Assembly (NCBI GenBank): GCA_963169745.1
Contig: CAUJCU010000002.1
Coordinates: 62,001-126,000, forward strand
Reading direction: 5' to 3'
Source of the DNA: Bacteroidota bacterium
GTDB lineage: Bacteria; Bacteroidota; Bacteroidia; UBA4408
Length of the DNA stretch: 64,000 bases
A model generated the notes under the pieces. It did no database searches, was not told the origin of the DNA, and saw nothing but the letters and a program-made list of their open reading frames with translations. A program made the position numbers and the translations under genes. Shown here piece after piece: positions 1-10,001 of the stretch (position 1 is its first letter; every line of letters starts with the position of its first letter).

Positions 1-3000
1 AAAAACGGTAAGGCTTACAGTATATAAGCCCGAAAACTGATAGGCATGATTGGGACTTAATTCTTGACTAATAGTACCATCTCCAAAGCTCCACAAACTA
101 TTTACAATACCTGAGCTCGTATTAATAAAATTAATGCTCGATGGAAGGCAATCAACTAAAGTTAAGGCATTAAAACTTGCTGTAGGGTTAGGATTGATAG
201 TAATATTTACTGATGCACTTGGTATTATAGGATTACACACATCAGTTACCATAACCGTATAAGTGCCGGCTGCTTTAATAGTGAGTGTTGGGGAAGTGCT
301 GCCTGTGTTCCATAGATATGTTTGCGCTTGTGAGCAGGTTAAAACAACACTATCATTTTGACAAAAGGTAGTAGGGCCACTTGCCGTAATTGTTGGTGTT
401 GGGGCTAGTGGAATAACAGTTACAGAAACAGGATTTGATGGTAAAGATGTACAATTATTAATATCCGTATAGGTTAAAGTGTAGTTCCCTGTTGTGTTTA
501 CTGTTATGCTGTTTGCTGTACTGCCGGTTGACCATAAATTTCCATTAGTTTGGCTCGATTCAAGAACAACACTTGAACCCGAACAGAATGAAACCGGCCC
601 AAGAGCTGTAATTAAAGGTGGCTGTGGCAAAGGATACACTGTAACAACCACATCTTGTGAAGGAGGTGAAGGACATCCATTGGCATCAATAATACTTAAA
701 TTATATGTCCCCGACTGAAGAATTGTAATGTTTTGTGTGATGTATGTGTTGTTCCAATTATAGGCTGCAGCCGGGGTACTTGTCAATACCACATTGTTCC
801 CATTGCAAAAAGTAAGAGTCCCCGAAGCTGTAATAACTGGAGGCGGTGGTACCGGAAACATATTTGTATTAATTACTGCAGAACTTGGTGTAACACAGCC
901 CCCAGCATTGGTATTAGTTACTGTATAGCTTCCTGAGGCATTAACTGTAATACTTTGTGTTGTTGCACCATTACTCCATAAATAGCTTGCCGCAGGTGAA
1001 CTCGTTAGCACAACACTACCTCCGGTACAAAACGACAAAGAACCATTAGCAGTTATAGTAGGAGCAACCGGAGGGGGTAATACTGTAAAAATTGTATTCA
1101 CTGAAGTGGCTGTACAGCCGTTCGCATCTGTAACAGTCACACTATAATTGCCAGAACTTGTTACAGTAATACTCTGACTGGTTTCTCCTGTTGACCAATT
1201 ATAGGCAGTTGCTCCTGTTGATGTTAAAGTAACAGTTCCTCCATCACATACAGTAAGCGGACCCGAAGCTGAAACAATAGGTACTGCCGGAAGGTTATAA
1301 ACCAATACGGATGTTGGAGCCGATACAACTGAGCTACATGAGTTGGCATCTGTGTAATAAACAGTATATGTTCCTGATGTATTTACCGTAATCGCATTTG
1401 TAGTTGCTCCATTACTCCAAACGTTATTTGTTGGATTGGATGAAGAAAGCACTACACTATTTCCCTGACAAAAAGAAATAGGACCATTTGCAGTAATTGT
1501 TGGAGCAGCCGGTTGATTGTGAACCGTAACAGTAATAGGTGCTGATGGCAATGAAGTACAGTTGCCATTTGAAACAGTTAAGGTATACGTTGTTGTAACA
1601 GCCGGAGTACAAGTAGGATTGGCTATATTAGCGTTGTTCAACCCTGTTGCAGGTGACCATACAAAAGAGGTTCCTCCTGCCCCGTTTAGTGTGGTGGTAC
1701 CCCCAGGGCACACTGCAGCATTAACTCCAGGATTAGCAACTGGAAGAGGGGTTACATTTACCGTAATTGTATCTGAATTGGTACACCCATTTATATCGGT
1801 TACATGAAGTGTATATGTTTGTGTATTTGAAAGAGACACTATAGGATTGTTAATATTAGAAGCCGATAGTCCGGTTGTAGGTGTCCAAGAATAAGTTACT
1901 CCACCGCCTGCATTTAATGCCACACTAGCCCCGCTGCAAATAGTTTCATCGGCTCCGGCATTTGCAATGGGTAATTGGTTAACCTGAATACTTGCTGTTT
2001 GTGAACCAACACATCCGTTTAACGCAGTTGCTGAAACGGTATATGTTGTTGCTGCTGCTGGCGACACCCAAATACTGTCATTAGCAGCATTAGCATATAA
2101 GTACCCCGATGTCCAAGTACAATTGCTGGCTCCTGTTACAGTAATTATGGCTGTGTCTCCAAAACAAATTTGTGGAGGACTTACCACGGTATTTAATGTT
2201 GGTGTTGGATAAACATTAATAACTTTACTAACCGTAACCGAACATCCGGTATTGTTAGTTGCTACAAGAGTAAACGTTGTTTGAGCATTCACAATAGCAG
2301 TAACCGGGTTTCCATTTGGGTTATTCACAGAAGAAGCAGGTGTCCAGGAATAAGATAAGTTAGTTCCAGAAGCTGTTAAAGTAACATTGCCTCCGGCACA
2401 TAAAGTGTCAGCCGAGGCACTAATGTTTACGGTAAAGTTTGCCCCCACAACAGCTATTACAGGTGTCCTTGGACTAATGCAACCACCTACTACAGATTGC
2501 ACATAATAAGTAGTAGTATTGTTTAGAGCAGGTGTATTCAAAATCCCTCCTGTTTGCACTACACTCCCTCCTGCCGGAACTGTGAACCATTGTAAAGTCC
2601 CTGCTCCACTAGCAGTAAGTTGTGCATTTTGTCCTGCACAAATAGTGTCATTTACACCTATCGGAGGTACGTTGGCCGATGGGATAATATCAACTTGATA
2701 ATCTTCTACTTCGCCAAAAGTTTGATTGTTGCAAGGATTAGAGGGTGTGGCTGCATAATTTGATCTTACACGCATACGGGTAAGCCCTAATAAAGCAGTA
2801 GCCGGAATATTTACTACTCCACTGAAAACCTGAAATCCAGCAGAACCGGAATTCCAAACAAATTCACCAGGATCGGTAAAAGAATTATTATGATTAAAAT
2901 CTATCCAAATTCCAAAACCTTGTTGGTATATTGCCCCACACTGTATGGATATATTAAAACTACAACCTTGAGCTGCAGTTACAATTTTATTTGGATAATA

Positions 3001-3219
3001 AATGTAATTATTAGGCATATTATTACAGCCCGAATTATTGTTTACAATATTAGTTGATCCGTTAGTGGTTGAAAAATTATTGATAAAGTCATTGGTAGAA
3101 GCTGTTGCACAAGCGGTTCCATAGGAAGGAGTACAATAAGGAGCTTGTGCCAACACTAGGTTGTACCACATAACTGTTATTAAAGTAAAGTAAAATAAAA
3201 TTATTTTTTTTCGAATCAT
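1..3219 (-). CDS. Giant secreted repeat protein (GEVED + Ig-like repeats + PKD), partial
   Basis: An open minus-strand frame runs from an ATG at 3217-3219 to the left edge without a stop: 1073 codons are seen and the C-terminus lies outside. A signal peptide (MIRKKIILF start, cleavage near VLAQA) leads into a GEVED-type domain at about residues 60-165, with the motifs WIDFNHNN and FGEVEDYQVDI. Next come about four repeats built around C-x-G...YSWTP...TYTL...NGC. Then come six closely similar repeats of about 75 residues (roughly nt 170-1515), each built on TITASGP-x-x-FC...VVLTSS...WSNGATT-x-x-ITV...GTYTV-x-x-TD. The visible end is a PKD-like module (FGDGT, HAY). Such architectures are cell-surface adhesins or T9SS cargo in Bacteroidota; a C-terminal sorting domain is expected beyond the edge but is not seen. 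The start lies 1 nt after the stop of the upstream small gene, so the two are probably translationally coupled. Function is inferred from architecture only. Confidence 0.9.
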   Translation of the reverse strand, partial: MIRKKIILFYFTLITVMWYNLVLAQAPYCTPSYGTACATASTNDFINNFSTTNGSTNIVNNNSGCNNMPNNYIYYPNKIVTAAQGCSFNISIQCGAIYQQGFGIWIDFNHNNSFTDPGEFVWNSGSAGFQVFSGVVNIPATALLGLTRMRVRSNYAATPSNPCNNQTFGEVEDYQVDIIPSANVPPIGVNDTICAGQNAQLTASGAGTLQWFTVPAGGSVVQTGGILNTPALNNTTTYYVQSVVGGCISPRTPVIAVVGANFTVNISASADTLCAGGNVTLTASGTNLSYSWTPASSVNNPNGNPVTAIVNAQTTFTLVATNNTGCSVTVSKVINVYPTPTLNTVVSPPQICFGDTAIITVTGASNCTWTSGYLYANAANDSIWVSPAAATTYTVSATALNGCVGSQTASIQVNQLPIANAGADETICSGASVALNAGGGVTYSWTPTTGLSASNINNPIVSLSNTQTYTLHVTDINGCTNSDTITVNVTPLPVANPGVNAAVCPGGTTTLNGAGGTSFVWSPATGLNNANIANPTCTPAVTTTYTLTVSNGNCTSLPSAPITVTVHNQPAAPTITANGPISFCQGNSVVLSSSNPTNNVWSNGATTNAITVNTSGTYTVYYTDANSCSSVVSAPTSVLVYNLPAVPIVSASGPLTVCDGGTVTLTSTGATAYNWSTGETSQSITVTSSGNYSVTVTDANGCTATSVNTIFTVLPPPVAPTITANGSLSFCTGGSVVLTSSPAASYLWSNGATTQSITVNASGSYTVTNTNAGGCVTPSSAVINTNMFPVPPPPVITASGTLTFCNGNNVVLTSTPAAAYNWNNTYITQNITILQSGTYNLSIIDANGCPSPPSQDVVVTVYPLPQPPLITALGPVSFCSGSSVVLESSQTNGNLWSTGSTANSITVNTTGNYTLTYTDINNCTSLPSNPVSVTVIPLAPTPTITASGPTTFCQNDSVVLTCSQAQTYLWNTGSTSPTLTIKAAGTYTVMVTDVCNPIIPSASVNITINPNPTASFNALTLVDCLPSSINFINTSSGIVNSLWSFGDGTISQELSPNHAYQFSGLYTVSLTVF
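170..1515 (-). repeat. Six tandem Ig-like coding repeats of about 220 bp
   Basis: Within the large surface protein, six consecutive modules of about 73-75 codons share the pattern Pro-rich linker, TITASG, FC, VVL, W-S/N-x-G, ITV, GTY and D-x-N-x-C. Boundaries are approximate. Divergence at the DNA level is substantial, so this is an old protein-domain duplication and not a recent tandem expansion. Each module carries two cysteines that could form a disulphide. Confidence 0.75.
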
Positions 3220-3220
3220 A

Positions 3221-3565
3221 TCAATGTTTTATTTCTTCTACAATTTTATAATTTTTATCTTTCTTCAAAGCTTCTTGTCGCTCAGCAGGAATTTTTTGAA
3301 AATCACTTTTTGAAATTTCAATTACTCCATCTTTATTTACGTTGCTTCGAATAACTCCGTTTGCACTTTCAAAATAAATACTGTCTAGTTGCGAATTTGT
3401 ATAGGAATCGGACTTACTTTGAGAATTATTCCAAATTGGTTTTTCAGTTTTAGGCTCAGAGATTTGATTTAATGAGTCTTTTTTATGCTCTGTATCAAAT
3501 GATTGAGCTTTAGTAAAACTAATAGTGAGAAAAAAAGAAACAATTGTGATTTTTATGTATTTCAT
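3221..3565 (-). CDS. Small secreted protein of unknown function
   Basis: 114 residues with a clear signal peptide (MKYIKITIVSFFLTISF, cleavage near TKAQ), followed by a Ser/Lys/Glu-rich, hydrophilic region without cysteines. I do not recognise a family. Its TGA stop is followed after one base by the ATG of the giant repeat protein, so the two are almost certainly co-transcribed and this gene is first in the operon. It could be an accessory or periplasmic partner of the surface protein, but nothing in the sequence shows that directly. Confidence 0.75.
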   Translation of the reverse strand: MKYIKITIVSFFLTISFTKAQSFDTEHKKDSLNQISEPKTEKPIWNNSQSKSDSYTNSQLDSIYFESANGVIRSNVNKDGVIEISKSDFQKIPAERQEALKKDKNYKIVEEIKH

Positions 3566-3685
3566 TTGGCTAACCTAAATTTTGTAAATATAATACTTAA
3601 AAGTTACTCGTACAAGTTCATTCAAATAATCTAAAAAACAAGTCAGATTTTTTTTATTTATAACAAAATTGCAACTAAAAAACAG

Positions 3686-3693
3686 TACTTTTG
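3686..3693 (+). promoter_or_regulatory. Promoter -7 element for the SAM riboswitch/metH transcript
   Basis: TACTTTTG matches the Bacteroidota -7 consensus TAnnTTTG. A TTG at 3669-3671 lies 14 bp upstream, shorter than the usual spacing of about 19. It would start transcription about 15 nt before P1 of the riboswitch. Confidence 0.55.
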
Positions 3694-3714
3694 CACCTGC
3701 GTTCTTTAAAAACT

Positions 3715-3829
3715 ACTTATCTAGAAAGGTGGAGGGACCTGCCCTACGAAGCCTTAGCAACCCTTTACAAAAAAAGTTGTAAAGAAGGTGCCAATTCTTG
3801 TTCCGAAGTAACATCGGGAGCAGATAAGT
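3715..3829 (+). promoter_or_regulatory. SAM-I (S-box) riboswitch aptamer
   Basis: P1 is formed by ACTTATC (3715-3721) and GATAAGT (3823-3829), a perfect 7-bp helix. The conserved core follows: AGGTGGAGGGACC, then CCTACGAAGCC and TTAGCAACC, a helix CTTTACAA/TTGTAAAG, then AAGGTGCCAATTC and the P4 arm around TTCCGA...TCGGGA before the closing P1 strand. This matches the S-box consensus closely. The next gene is methionine synthase, the expected target: SAM, made from methionine, would shut off its own supply route. The switch mechanism is described in the next entry. Confidence 0.93.
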
Positions 3830-3901
3830 CAGAACATAAATTAGACTAATTTTTCATAATTTATCTCCTCTGACATAAAGCAGTTAGAGGAGATTTTTTT
3901 T
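3828..3901 (+). terminator. Riboswitch expression platform: antiterminator and intrinsic terminator
   Basis: The terminator has stem ATCTCCTCT (3863-3871) and AGAGGAGAT (3886-3894) followed by an uninterrupted T run to 3901, ending 12 nt before metH. The alternative helix pairs GTCAGA (3828-3833) with TCTGAC (3869-3874) and ATAAATTA (3836-3843) with TAATTTAT (3857-3864), 14 bp around a small internal loop. It consumes most of the 5' arm of the terminator and the last two bases of P1. The inferred logic is that SAM stabilises P1, the antiterminator cannot form and transcription stops; without SAM the antiterminator forms and metH is read. Confidence 0.85.
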
Positions 3902-3913
3902 ATACAAAATACT

Positions 3914-6900
3914 ATGATAGACATAAATGCAGAGCTTGAAAAAAGGGTTTTAGTCCTTGATGGGGCTATGGGCACCATGATTCAGCAATATAAATTAGAA
4001 GAAAAAGATTTCAGAGGAAAAAGATTTGCAAACTGGCATAAAGATTTAAAAGGGAATAATGATTTACTTTCACTTACACAACCTGAAATAGTTAAAACCA
4101 TACATAAAGAGTACCTCAAAGCCGGAGCAGATATTATCGAAACAAATACTTTTAGTAGTACCTCTATTTCTATGCATGATTACGATATGCAGGAATACGT
4201 ATATGAACTTAACTACGAATCAGCAAAAATTGCCAAACTAGCCGTTCATGAGTTTCTTAACTTAGCCGAATCAAACAAAAAAAAATCAGCTTATGTGGCC
4301 GGTGCAATGGGCCCAACTAACAGAACCCTTTCATTATCTCCCAATGTAAATGATCCGAGTTTCCGAGCCATAACTTTTGACGAACTAGCAATTGCCTACA
4401 CCGAACAAATCAAAGGCCTTGTAGATGGTGGTGTTGATATAATTTTAATAGAAACTATTTTTGATACACTTAATGCCAAAGCAGCTCTATTTGCTGTGCA
4501 AAACTACTGTAAAGAAAACAGTAAAAAAATACCTGTTATGATTTCAGGTACCATTACCGATGCAAGTGGGCGCACACTTTCGGGACAAACAACAGAAGCT
4601 TTTTTAAACTCAGTATCACATGTTGATTTGTTAAGTATAGGGTTAAACTGTGCTTTAGGAGCAAAAGACATGCGCCCATATTTGGAGGAACTATCTGAAA
4701 AAGCACCTTTTTATATTAGTGCTTATCCTAATGCCGGGCTACCCAACCAATTTGGAGAATATGACCAGAATCCCCATGATATGGGACATCAGATTGAAGA
4801 CTTTCTTAAATCTGGTTTTTTAAATATTGTTGGAGGATGTTGTGGGACCACTCCCGATCATATTAAACGCATTGCCGAACTTGCTAAGGTATCATCTCCA
4901 CGTAAAAAACCAGCTTTTGATAAACAATTACATTTAAGCGGCTTAGAACCTTTAACATTAAGGCCCGACAGTAATTTTATGAATGTTGGGGAACGCACTA
5001 ACGTTACCGGTTCAAAAAAATTTTTACGCCTCATAAAAAATGAAAATTATGAAGAAGCCTTAGCAATAGCTAAAGATCAGGTTGAAGGAGGAGCTCAGGC
5101 TTTAGATATTAATATGGATGAAGGAATGCTTGAAAGCGAAGCCTGTATGACTAAGTTTTTAAACCTAATTGCCTCTGAACCTGATATTGCAAAAGTACCC
5201 ATAATGATTGATTCCAGTAGATGGTCAGTAATTGAAGCAGGTTTAAAGTGTGTACAAGGTAAAGCAATTGTAAACTCTATTTCGTTAAAGGAAGGGGAAG
5301 AATTATTTATTGAACAGGCCGAAAAGATAAGACAGTACGGTGCTGCCGTAATAGTAATGGCTTTTGATGAAATTGGCCAGGCCGATACCTTACAAAGAAG
5401 AATAAATATTTGTAAACGTGCCTACGATATTCTCGTACACAAAGTAAACTTTCCAGCTCAGGATATTATTTTTGATCCTAATATTTTTCCGGTTGCGACA
5501 GGAATGGAGGAGCACCGTCTTAATGCCCTTGATTTTTTTAATGCAACCCGTTGGATAAAAGAAAATCTACCCTTTGCTAAAGTGAGTGGTGGTGTTAGTA
5601 ATGTTTCTTTCTCTTTTCGCGGAAATGACCATGTACGCGAGGCAATACACGCTGCTTTTTTATACCATGCTGTAAAAGCGGGTATGGATATGGGTATAGT
5701 AAACCCAGCTCAGTTGATGGTATATGACAATATTGAACAGCCTTTGTTGGATTTAATTGAAGATGTGCTATTAAACAGAACAGAAGATGCTACCGAGAAA
5801 CTAGTTGATTTTGCTGAATCTTTAAAGAATATCAGTAGAGAAAAAATCGAAAAGTCTGAAGAGTGGCGAAAGGGCACGGTAGAGGAACGCTTAAGCTATG
5901 CTTTAGTGAAAGGGATTACTGATTATATTGAATCAGATACAGAAGAAGCAAGGCTAAAATTAGTTCGTCCTTTGTATGTTATTGAAGGGCCGTTAATGGA
6001 TGGCATGAATATCGTTGGAGATTTATTTGGTAGTGGTAAAATGTTTTTACCTCAAGTTGTTAAAAGCGCACGGGTAATGAAAAAAGCAGTAGCTTATTTA
6101 GAACCTTTTCTTTTGGCTGAGAAATTAGCAAACAAAAATAAAGGGCTATCTGAAAGCACTAGTATGAATTCTGCCGGGAAAATAGTGTTAGCAACAGTAA
6201 AAGGCGATGTACATGATATAGGAAAAAATATTGTAGGAGTTGTTATGTCTTGTAATAATTATGAAATTATTGATTTGGGAGTAATGGTACCGGCAGATAA
6301 AATATTGGAAGAGGCTAAAAAGCAAAATGCTGATATTATTGGTGTGAGTGGCTTAATTACTCCCTCGTTAGACGAAATGGTTCATGTGGCAAAAGAAATG
6401 GAGCGTCAAAAGTTCACTATTCCATTATTAATTGGGGGAGCTACAACTTCAAAAATACATACTGCTGTTAAAATTGCAAAAAACTATTCCGGACCGGTAG
6501 TACACGTAAATGATGCTAGTAAATCGGTTCCGGTTGCAGGAAGTTTAATTTCCAATATTTTGCGACCAGCCTTCATGGCTGATGTAAAAAATGAATATGA
6601 GCGCATTCGTAATCAGAATAAAAACTCACATGCTGCAAGTAAGTTTATTTCACTTAAGGAGGCCCAGGCCAACAAATTACAAATAGACTGGGCACAACAA
6701 GATATTTTAAAGCCTACTGAAACAGGTGTACGAATTTTTAACGACTACAATTTAGCTGAAATTGCAACGTTTATTGATTGGTCGCCTTTATTTCACAGTT
6801 GGGAATTAAAAGGTACATATCCTAAAATTTTAAGCCACCCCGAGCGAGGAGTTGAGGCGCAAAAATTATTTGATGATGCACAACGGTTACTTCAAAAAAT

Positions 6901-7606
6901 TATTCAGCAAAAATGGTTAAAAGCAAACGCTATTATTGGAATATTCCCCGCAACTGCTTTGGAAGACGATATTATGGTTAAGTTAACCGAAAATCATACC
7001 ATAATGCTTCATACCTTGAGGCAGCAAACCAAAAAGCCTGCCGGACAACACAATCTAGCTCTTTCTGATTTCGTTGCACCACAAGGCTATCAAGACTATA
7101 TAGGCATGTTTGCGGTAACTGCTGGTATTGGAATTGATGAACATGTAGAACGCTTTAAAGCCGATCATGATGACTATAACGCAATTATGATAAAAGCTCT
7201 TGCCGACAGGCTGGCCGAAGCCTTTGCAGAATTAATGCATAAGAAAGTAAGAACCGAAATATGGGCTTATGCACCTGATGAAAAATTGAGCAACGAGCAA
7301 CTTATTCAAGAAGAATATATGGGTATTAGGCCAGCCCCTGGTTATCCTTCACAGCCCGATCATACCGAAAAAAGAATAATTTGGGAAGCTCTTAATGTGG
7401 AAAAAAGCATTGGCCTGCAATTAACCGAAGGTATGGCTATGGTTCCTACAGCAGCAGTTAGTGGTTTGTATTTTGCACACCCACAAGCGCATTACTTTGC
7501 ACTGGGTAAAATAGAAAAAGATCAGGTTGAAAATTATGCACTACGAAAGCAAACTAGTGTTGAAGAAATGGAACGCTGGTTAGGAACACACTTAGCCTAC
7601 GATTAA
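3914..7606 (+). CDS. metH: Cobalamin-dependent methionine synthase MetH
   Basis: A 1230-residue, full-length, four-module enzyme transferring a methyl group from 5-methyltetrahydrofolate to homocysteine through methylcobalamin in the cytosol. The homocysteine domain (about 1-325) begins [11 protein letters not shown] and keeps the zinc cysteines in LNCALGA (about 245) and GGCCGT (about 308). The pterin domain (about 350-630) opens at [12 protein letters not shown]. The cap and B12 domain (about 650-895) carry the cobalt-ligand motif DVHDIGKN with His near 767. The AdoMet reactivation domain (about 900-1230) keeps [15 protein letters not shown]. All catalytic motifs are intact. It is controlled by the upstream SAM riboswitch. 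It stands alone: no metF lies next to it. Confidence 0.98.
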   Translation: MIDINAELEKRVLVLDGAMGTMIQQYKLEEKDFRGKRFANWHKDLKGNNDLLSLTQPEIVKTIHKEYLKAGADIIETNTFSSTSISMHDYDMQEYVYELNYESAKIAKLAVHEFLNLAESNKKKSAYVAGAMGPTNRTLSLSPNVNDPSFRAITFDELAIAYTEQIKGLVDGGVDIILIETIFDTLNAKAALFAVQNYCKENSKKIPVMISGTITDASGRTLSGQTTEAFLNSVSHVDLLSIGLNCALGAKDMRPYLEELSEKAPFYISAYPNAGLPNQFGEYDQNPHDMGHQIEDFLKSGFLNIVGGCCGTTPDHIKRIAELAKVSSPRKKPAFDKQLHLSGLEPLTLRPDSNFMNVGERTNVTGSKKFLRLIKNENYEEALAIAKDQVEGGAQALDINMDEGMLESEACMTKFLNLIASEPDIAKVPIMIDSSRWSVIEAGLKCVQGKAIVNSISLKEGEELFIEQAEKIRQYGAAVIVMAFDEIGQADTLQRRINICKRAYDILVHKVNFPAQDIIFDPNIFPVATGMEEHRLNALDFFNATRWIKENLPFAKVSGGVSNVSFSFRGNDHVREAIHAAFLYHAVKAGMDMGIVNPAQLMVYDNIEQPLLDLIEDVLLNRTEDATEKLVDFAESLKNISREKIEKSEEWRKGTVEERLSYALVKGITDYIESDTEEARLKLVRPLYVIEGPLMDGMNIVGDLFGSGKMFLPQVVKSARVMKKAVAYLEPFLLAEKLANKNKGLSESTSMNSAGKIVLATVKGDVHDIGKNIVGVVMSCNNYEIIDLGVMVPADKILEEAKKQNADIIGVSGLITPSLDEMVHVAKEMERQKFTIPLLIGGATTSKIHTAVKIAKNYSGPVVHVNDASKSVPVAGSLISNILRPAFMADVKNEYERIRNQNKNSHAASKFISLKEAQANKLQIDWAQQDILKPTETGVRIFNDYNLAEIATFIDWSPLFHSWELKGTYPKILSHPERGVEAQKLFDDAQRLLQKIIQQKWLKANAIIGIFPATALEDDIMVKLTENHTIMLHTLRQQTKKPAGQHNLALSDFVAPQGYQDYIGMFAVTAGIGIDEHVERFKADHDDYNAIMIKALADRLAEAFAELMHKKVRTEIWAYAPDEKLSNEQLIQEEYMGIRPAPGYPSQPDHTEKRIIWEALNVEKSIGLQLTEGMAMVPTAAVSGLYFAHPQAHYFALGKIEKDQVENYALRKQTSVEEMERWLGTHLAYD

Positions 7607-7683
7607 AATCAAAAAGAAAAAATGATTGTTTTAATTAGAGCAGAAAGGGTTTCCTTATGCTAAATAAACTCGTGGGGCTTTAA

Positions 7684-9087
7684 TTATTCTTGAGTTTTGT
7701 CAATGAAGCTTTTAGCAAACTCAATAAAACGGTCTATATCATTTTTTACGGTAGCCCACCCAAAAGATATTCGAACAGCGCCACGCATTTTTCCTAAGAA
7801 AGTAAACATATCGTGATAATCACCATAATCTCTTGTTGTAAAGTAACGCGTTAATTCCTCTTTTGTTACGCAATGAAAAATTTCATCAATTCCGGGATTG
7901 CAAAAGCAGCCTGTTCTAATTGAAATATTTCGTTGATTGGCTAGTTGTTCAACCTCTTCGAAAGGGAAAATTTTACCATTTTTATCTTTAAAATTAAGAA
8001 TAAAAGTTCCTCCTTTTTGTGTCCAATCTGTAGTTCCAAAAATAATGGTTAAAGCTTCATTATTACTATGCTTTAGCATTTTAATTTCAGACAGAAAATA
8101 ACTACTTAGTGACTTTACTCTTTGGGATATACGGTTAACACCTATAGCAAGTATAAATTCTAATCCGTTTTCTACTGCCGGAATACCCAAGTAATCTACA
8201 GTCCCATCTTCAAATCGTTCATGGTTGTTCATTAAAAAATGTTGTTCATATAAAACCGAAACCATGCTTACGGTACCTCCAAAGAAACTAGGCTTTTGAA
8301 GCTTAAGGAACTTATCTTTTTTCACTAGTAAGCACCCTAATCCTGTTGGGTAACCGAATATTTTATAAAAAGAAACAGATACAAAATCGGGTTTTACCTC
8401 TTTTAAATCGAGTACTGATGTAGGAACAAAAGCTGCTGCATCTAATAATACATCCCAACCATTTTGTTTTGCCTCATGTATCCAATCCAAACTGTGTTTT
8501 ACACCACTTACATTGCTTTGTGCGGGGAAGGCAAATAGTTTATTATGATATGAAGTTTGGGTTCTTAGTGATGCTTCTGTGCTTTGCCTGTTCAGTGTTA
8601 AATCCTCATAGTTCAACAATAAATACTTAACTTCTCCCCCCTTACTCTTGCAAAATTCTCGTATTCCGTTTACCGAATTATGGTTGTCAGCTGTTAATAA
8701 AAAGCAGCTTTGGGGGTCGAATGGATAAGATTCTCCAACGATCCGTAAAGCCCCAGAAGCGTTAGGTGTGAAAATACAGAAGTAATCATCACTTGCATTA
8801 AAAAATTGTAATACTTTATGGCGTGCTTCGGCCACTCTGAGTGTTGAAAGTTGTGAAGTAGGATTACCCGAATGCGGATTTCCGTAAACATTTCTTTTTA
8901 AATATTCAAAATGTGTGTTCAGCAGGCTTTCGGGGTAAAGATTACCTCCGGTAAAATCAAGATAACAATGATTTTTTTCATCTATTCTTGAAAATTCTCT
9001 TTTTCGTAAGTCAGAGAAAAAAAGGTCATCAAACAAGGGTTCATTTGAGGGCTCATCAACGGATGAGTTTTTTACACTAAAGTCCAT
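7684..9087 (-). CDS. Aminotransferase class V, Moco-sulfurase-like cysteine desulfurase
   Basis: 467 residues of a fold-type I PLP enzyme. The Schiff-base lysine sits in SFYKIFGYPTGLG, very like the corresponding motif of eukaryotic molybdenum cofactor sulfurase, and the persulfide cysteine lies in RTGCFCNPG near the C-terminal third. A PLP-contact region is seen at TPNASGALRI and FPAQSNVSG. The protein lacks the MOSC domain that follows in eukaryotic Moco sulfurases. It probably removes sulfur from cysteine and passes it to an acceptor that is not visible here; no molybdenum cofactor gene lies nearby, so the acceptor remains open. It is convergent with metH and transcribed alone. Confidence 0.85.
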   Translation of the reverse strand: MDFSVKNSSVDEPSNEPLFDDLFFSDLRKREFSRIDEKNHCYLDFTGGNLYPESLLNTHFEYLKRNVYGNPHSGNPTSQLSTLRVAEARHKVLQFFNASDDYFCIFTPNASGALRIVGESYPFDPQSCFLLTADNHNSVNGIREFCKSKGGEVKYLLLNYEDLTLNRQSTEASLRTQTSYHNKLFAFPAQSNVSGVKHSLDWIHEAKQNGWDVLLDAAAFVPTSVLDLKEVKPDFVSVSFYKIFGYPTGLGCLLVKKDKFLKLQKPSFFGGTVSMVSVLYEQHFLMNNHERFEDGTVDYLGIPAVENGLEFILAIGVNRISQRVKSLSSYFLSEIKMLKHSNNEALTIIFGTTDWTQKGGTFILNFKDKNGKIFPFEEVEQLANQRNISIRTGCFCNPGIDEIFHCVTKEELTRYFTTRDYGDYHDMFTFLGKMRGAVRISFGWATVKNDIDRFIEFAKSFIDKTQE

Positions 9088-9278
9088 AAATATTGGTAAA
9101 AGAGCTATGTGTTTTTTTAGAACAAAAGATACTTCTAAAATGAGATAATTTATTCATAGGTGGTTTATTTTTCTGTTTAGTTTCTGAATAAAAGTATTTA
9201 ACCGTAAAGTTAATTATTTGAAAACACCTTTACAGATTTTCTCAAAAAAACAAGTGAGTTATTTTTAGTGTTAAAATA

Positions 9279-9302
9279 AAAGCCCCCAAAATAGGGGGCT
9301 TT
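9279..9302 (-). terminator. Intrinsic terminator after rplT
   Basis: Read on the minus strand, AAAGCCCCC and GGGGGCTTT form a 9-bp GC-rich stem around a short loop (TATTTT), followed by a T-rich tail. It lies 28 nt after rplT and closes the thrS-infC-rpmI-rplT operon. Confidence 0.9.
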
Positions 9303-9330
9303 CGTACCAATTATTAAACAAGATTAAAAC

Positions 9331-9675
9331 TTATTTTATTGAATCTACAATTGCTTTAAATGCAGCCGGATGGTTCATAGCTAAATCAGCAAGTACTTTT
9401 CTGTTTAACTGAATGTTCTTAGCATGTATTTTACCCATAAACTGGGAGTAACTTAATCCATGAGGTCGAACACCTGCATTTATTCTTTGTACCCATAATG
9501 CACGGAAGTTGCGTTTTTTGGCCTTTCTATCCCGATAAGCATAGGTTAAACCTTTTTCTAAAATATTTTTAGCAATGGTAAACACATTTTTGCGTGCTCC
9601 CCAGTACCCTTTGGTTTGTTTCAGGATTTTTTTCCTGCGGGCTTTTGAAGCCACATGGTTGACTGATCTTGGCAT
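9331..9675 (-). CDS. rplT: 50S ribosomal protein L20
   Basis: 114 residues beginning [16 protein letters not shown], with the L20 signature region KNRNFRALW-like ([16 protein letters not shown]) and the usual length. L20 binds 23S rRNA early in assembly of the large subunit. It is last in the thrS-infC-rpmI-rplT operon, 91 bp after rpmI and directly before a strong terminator. In other bacteria L20 represses its own operon; the 91-bp gap would be the place to look, but I cannot identify an operator by eye. Confidence 0.98.
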   Translation of the reverse strand: MPRSVNHVASKARRKKILKQTKGYWGARKNVFTIAKNILEKGLTYAYRDRKAKKRNFRALWVQRINAGVRPHGLSYSQFMGKIHAKNIQLNRKVLADLAMNHPAAFKAIVDSIK

Positions 9676-9766
9676 TTTTCTTAATTTTTTTTGATAATCA
9701 GTGTCCGGTTTTTCGGAACTTAGCTACTGATTTTCGGGTTAATAATTTAATTACCTTTTTTTGTTT

Positions 9767-9967
9767 TTACTTTCCTACACACAACATCCTTTTAACGTTA
9801 CCAGAATCTGGTCCGCTCACAAGAGTAGTATGTGTAAGGGCACGCTTGCGCTTAATTGATTTTTTTGTCAATATATGACTTTTGAAAGCATGCTTTCTTT
9901 TTATTTTTCCCGTTCCAGTGAAAGAGAAGCGCTTCTTAGCACTAGAATTGGTTTTCATCTTTGGCAT
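9767..9967 (-). CDS. rpmI: 50S ribosomal protein L35
   Basis: 66 residues, rich in Lys and Arg, beginning [20 protein letters not shown], which is the L35 signature. It lies 34 bp after infC and 91 bp before rplT, in the conserved order. Length and composition are normal. Confidence 0.97.
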   Translation of the reverse strand: MPKMKTNSSAKKRFSFTGTGKIKRKHAFKSHILTKKSIKRKRALTHTTLVSGPDSGNVKRMLCVGK

Positions 9968-10001
9968 TCTCGTAATTTTTTATATAGATTAATAATTGGT
10001 T

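Noticed and set aside
170-1515. Possible CRISPR array in the repeated stretch
   Set aside because: The repeats are about 220 bp long, diverged and coding for Ig-like domains; there are no short identical repeats with unique spacers and no cas genes.
494-1807. Plus-strand open frames of 67-81 codons inside the first 3.2 kb
   Set aside because: They are antisense to the giant repeat protein, whose minus frame is continuous and has clear domains; the plus frames have no motifs, and their composition is the complement of the repeat codons.
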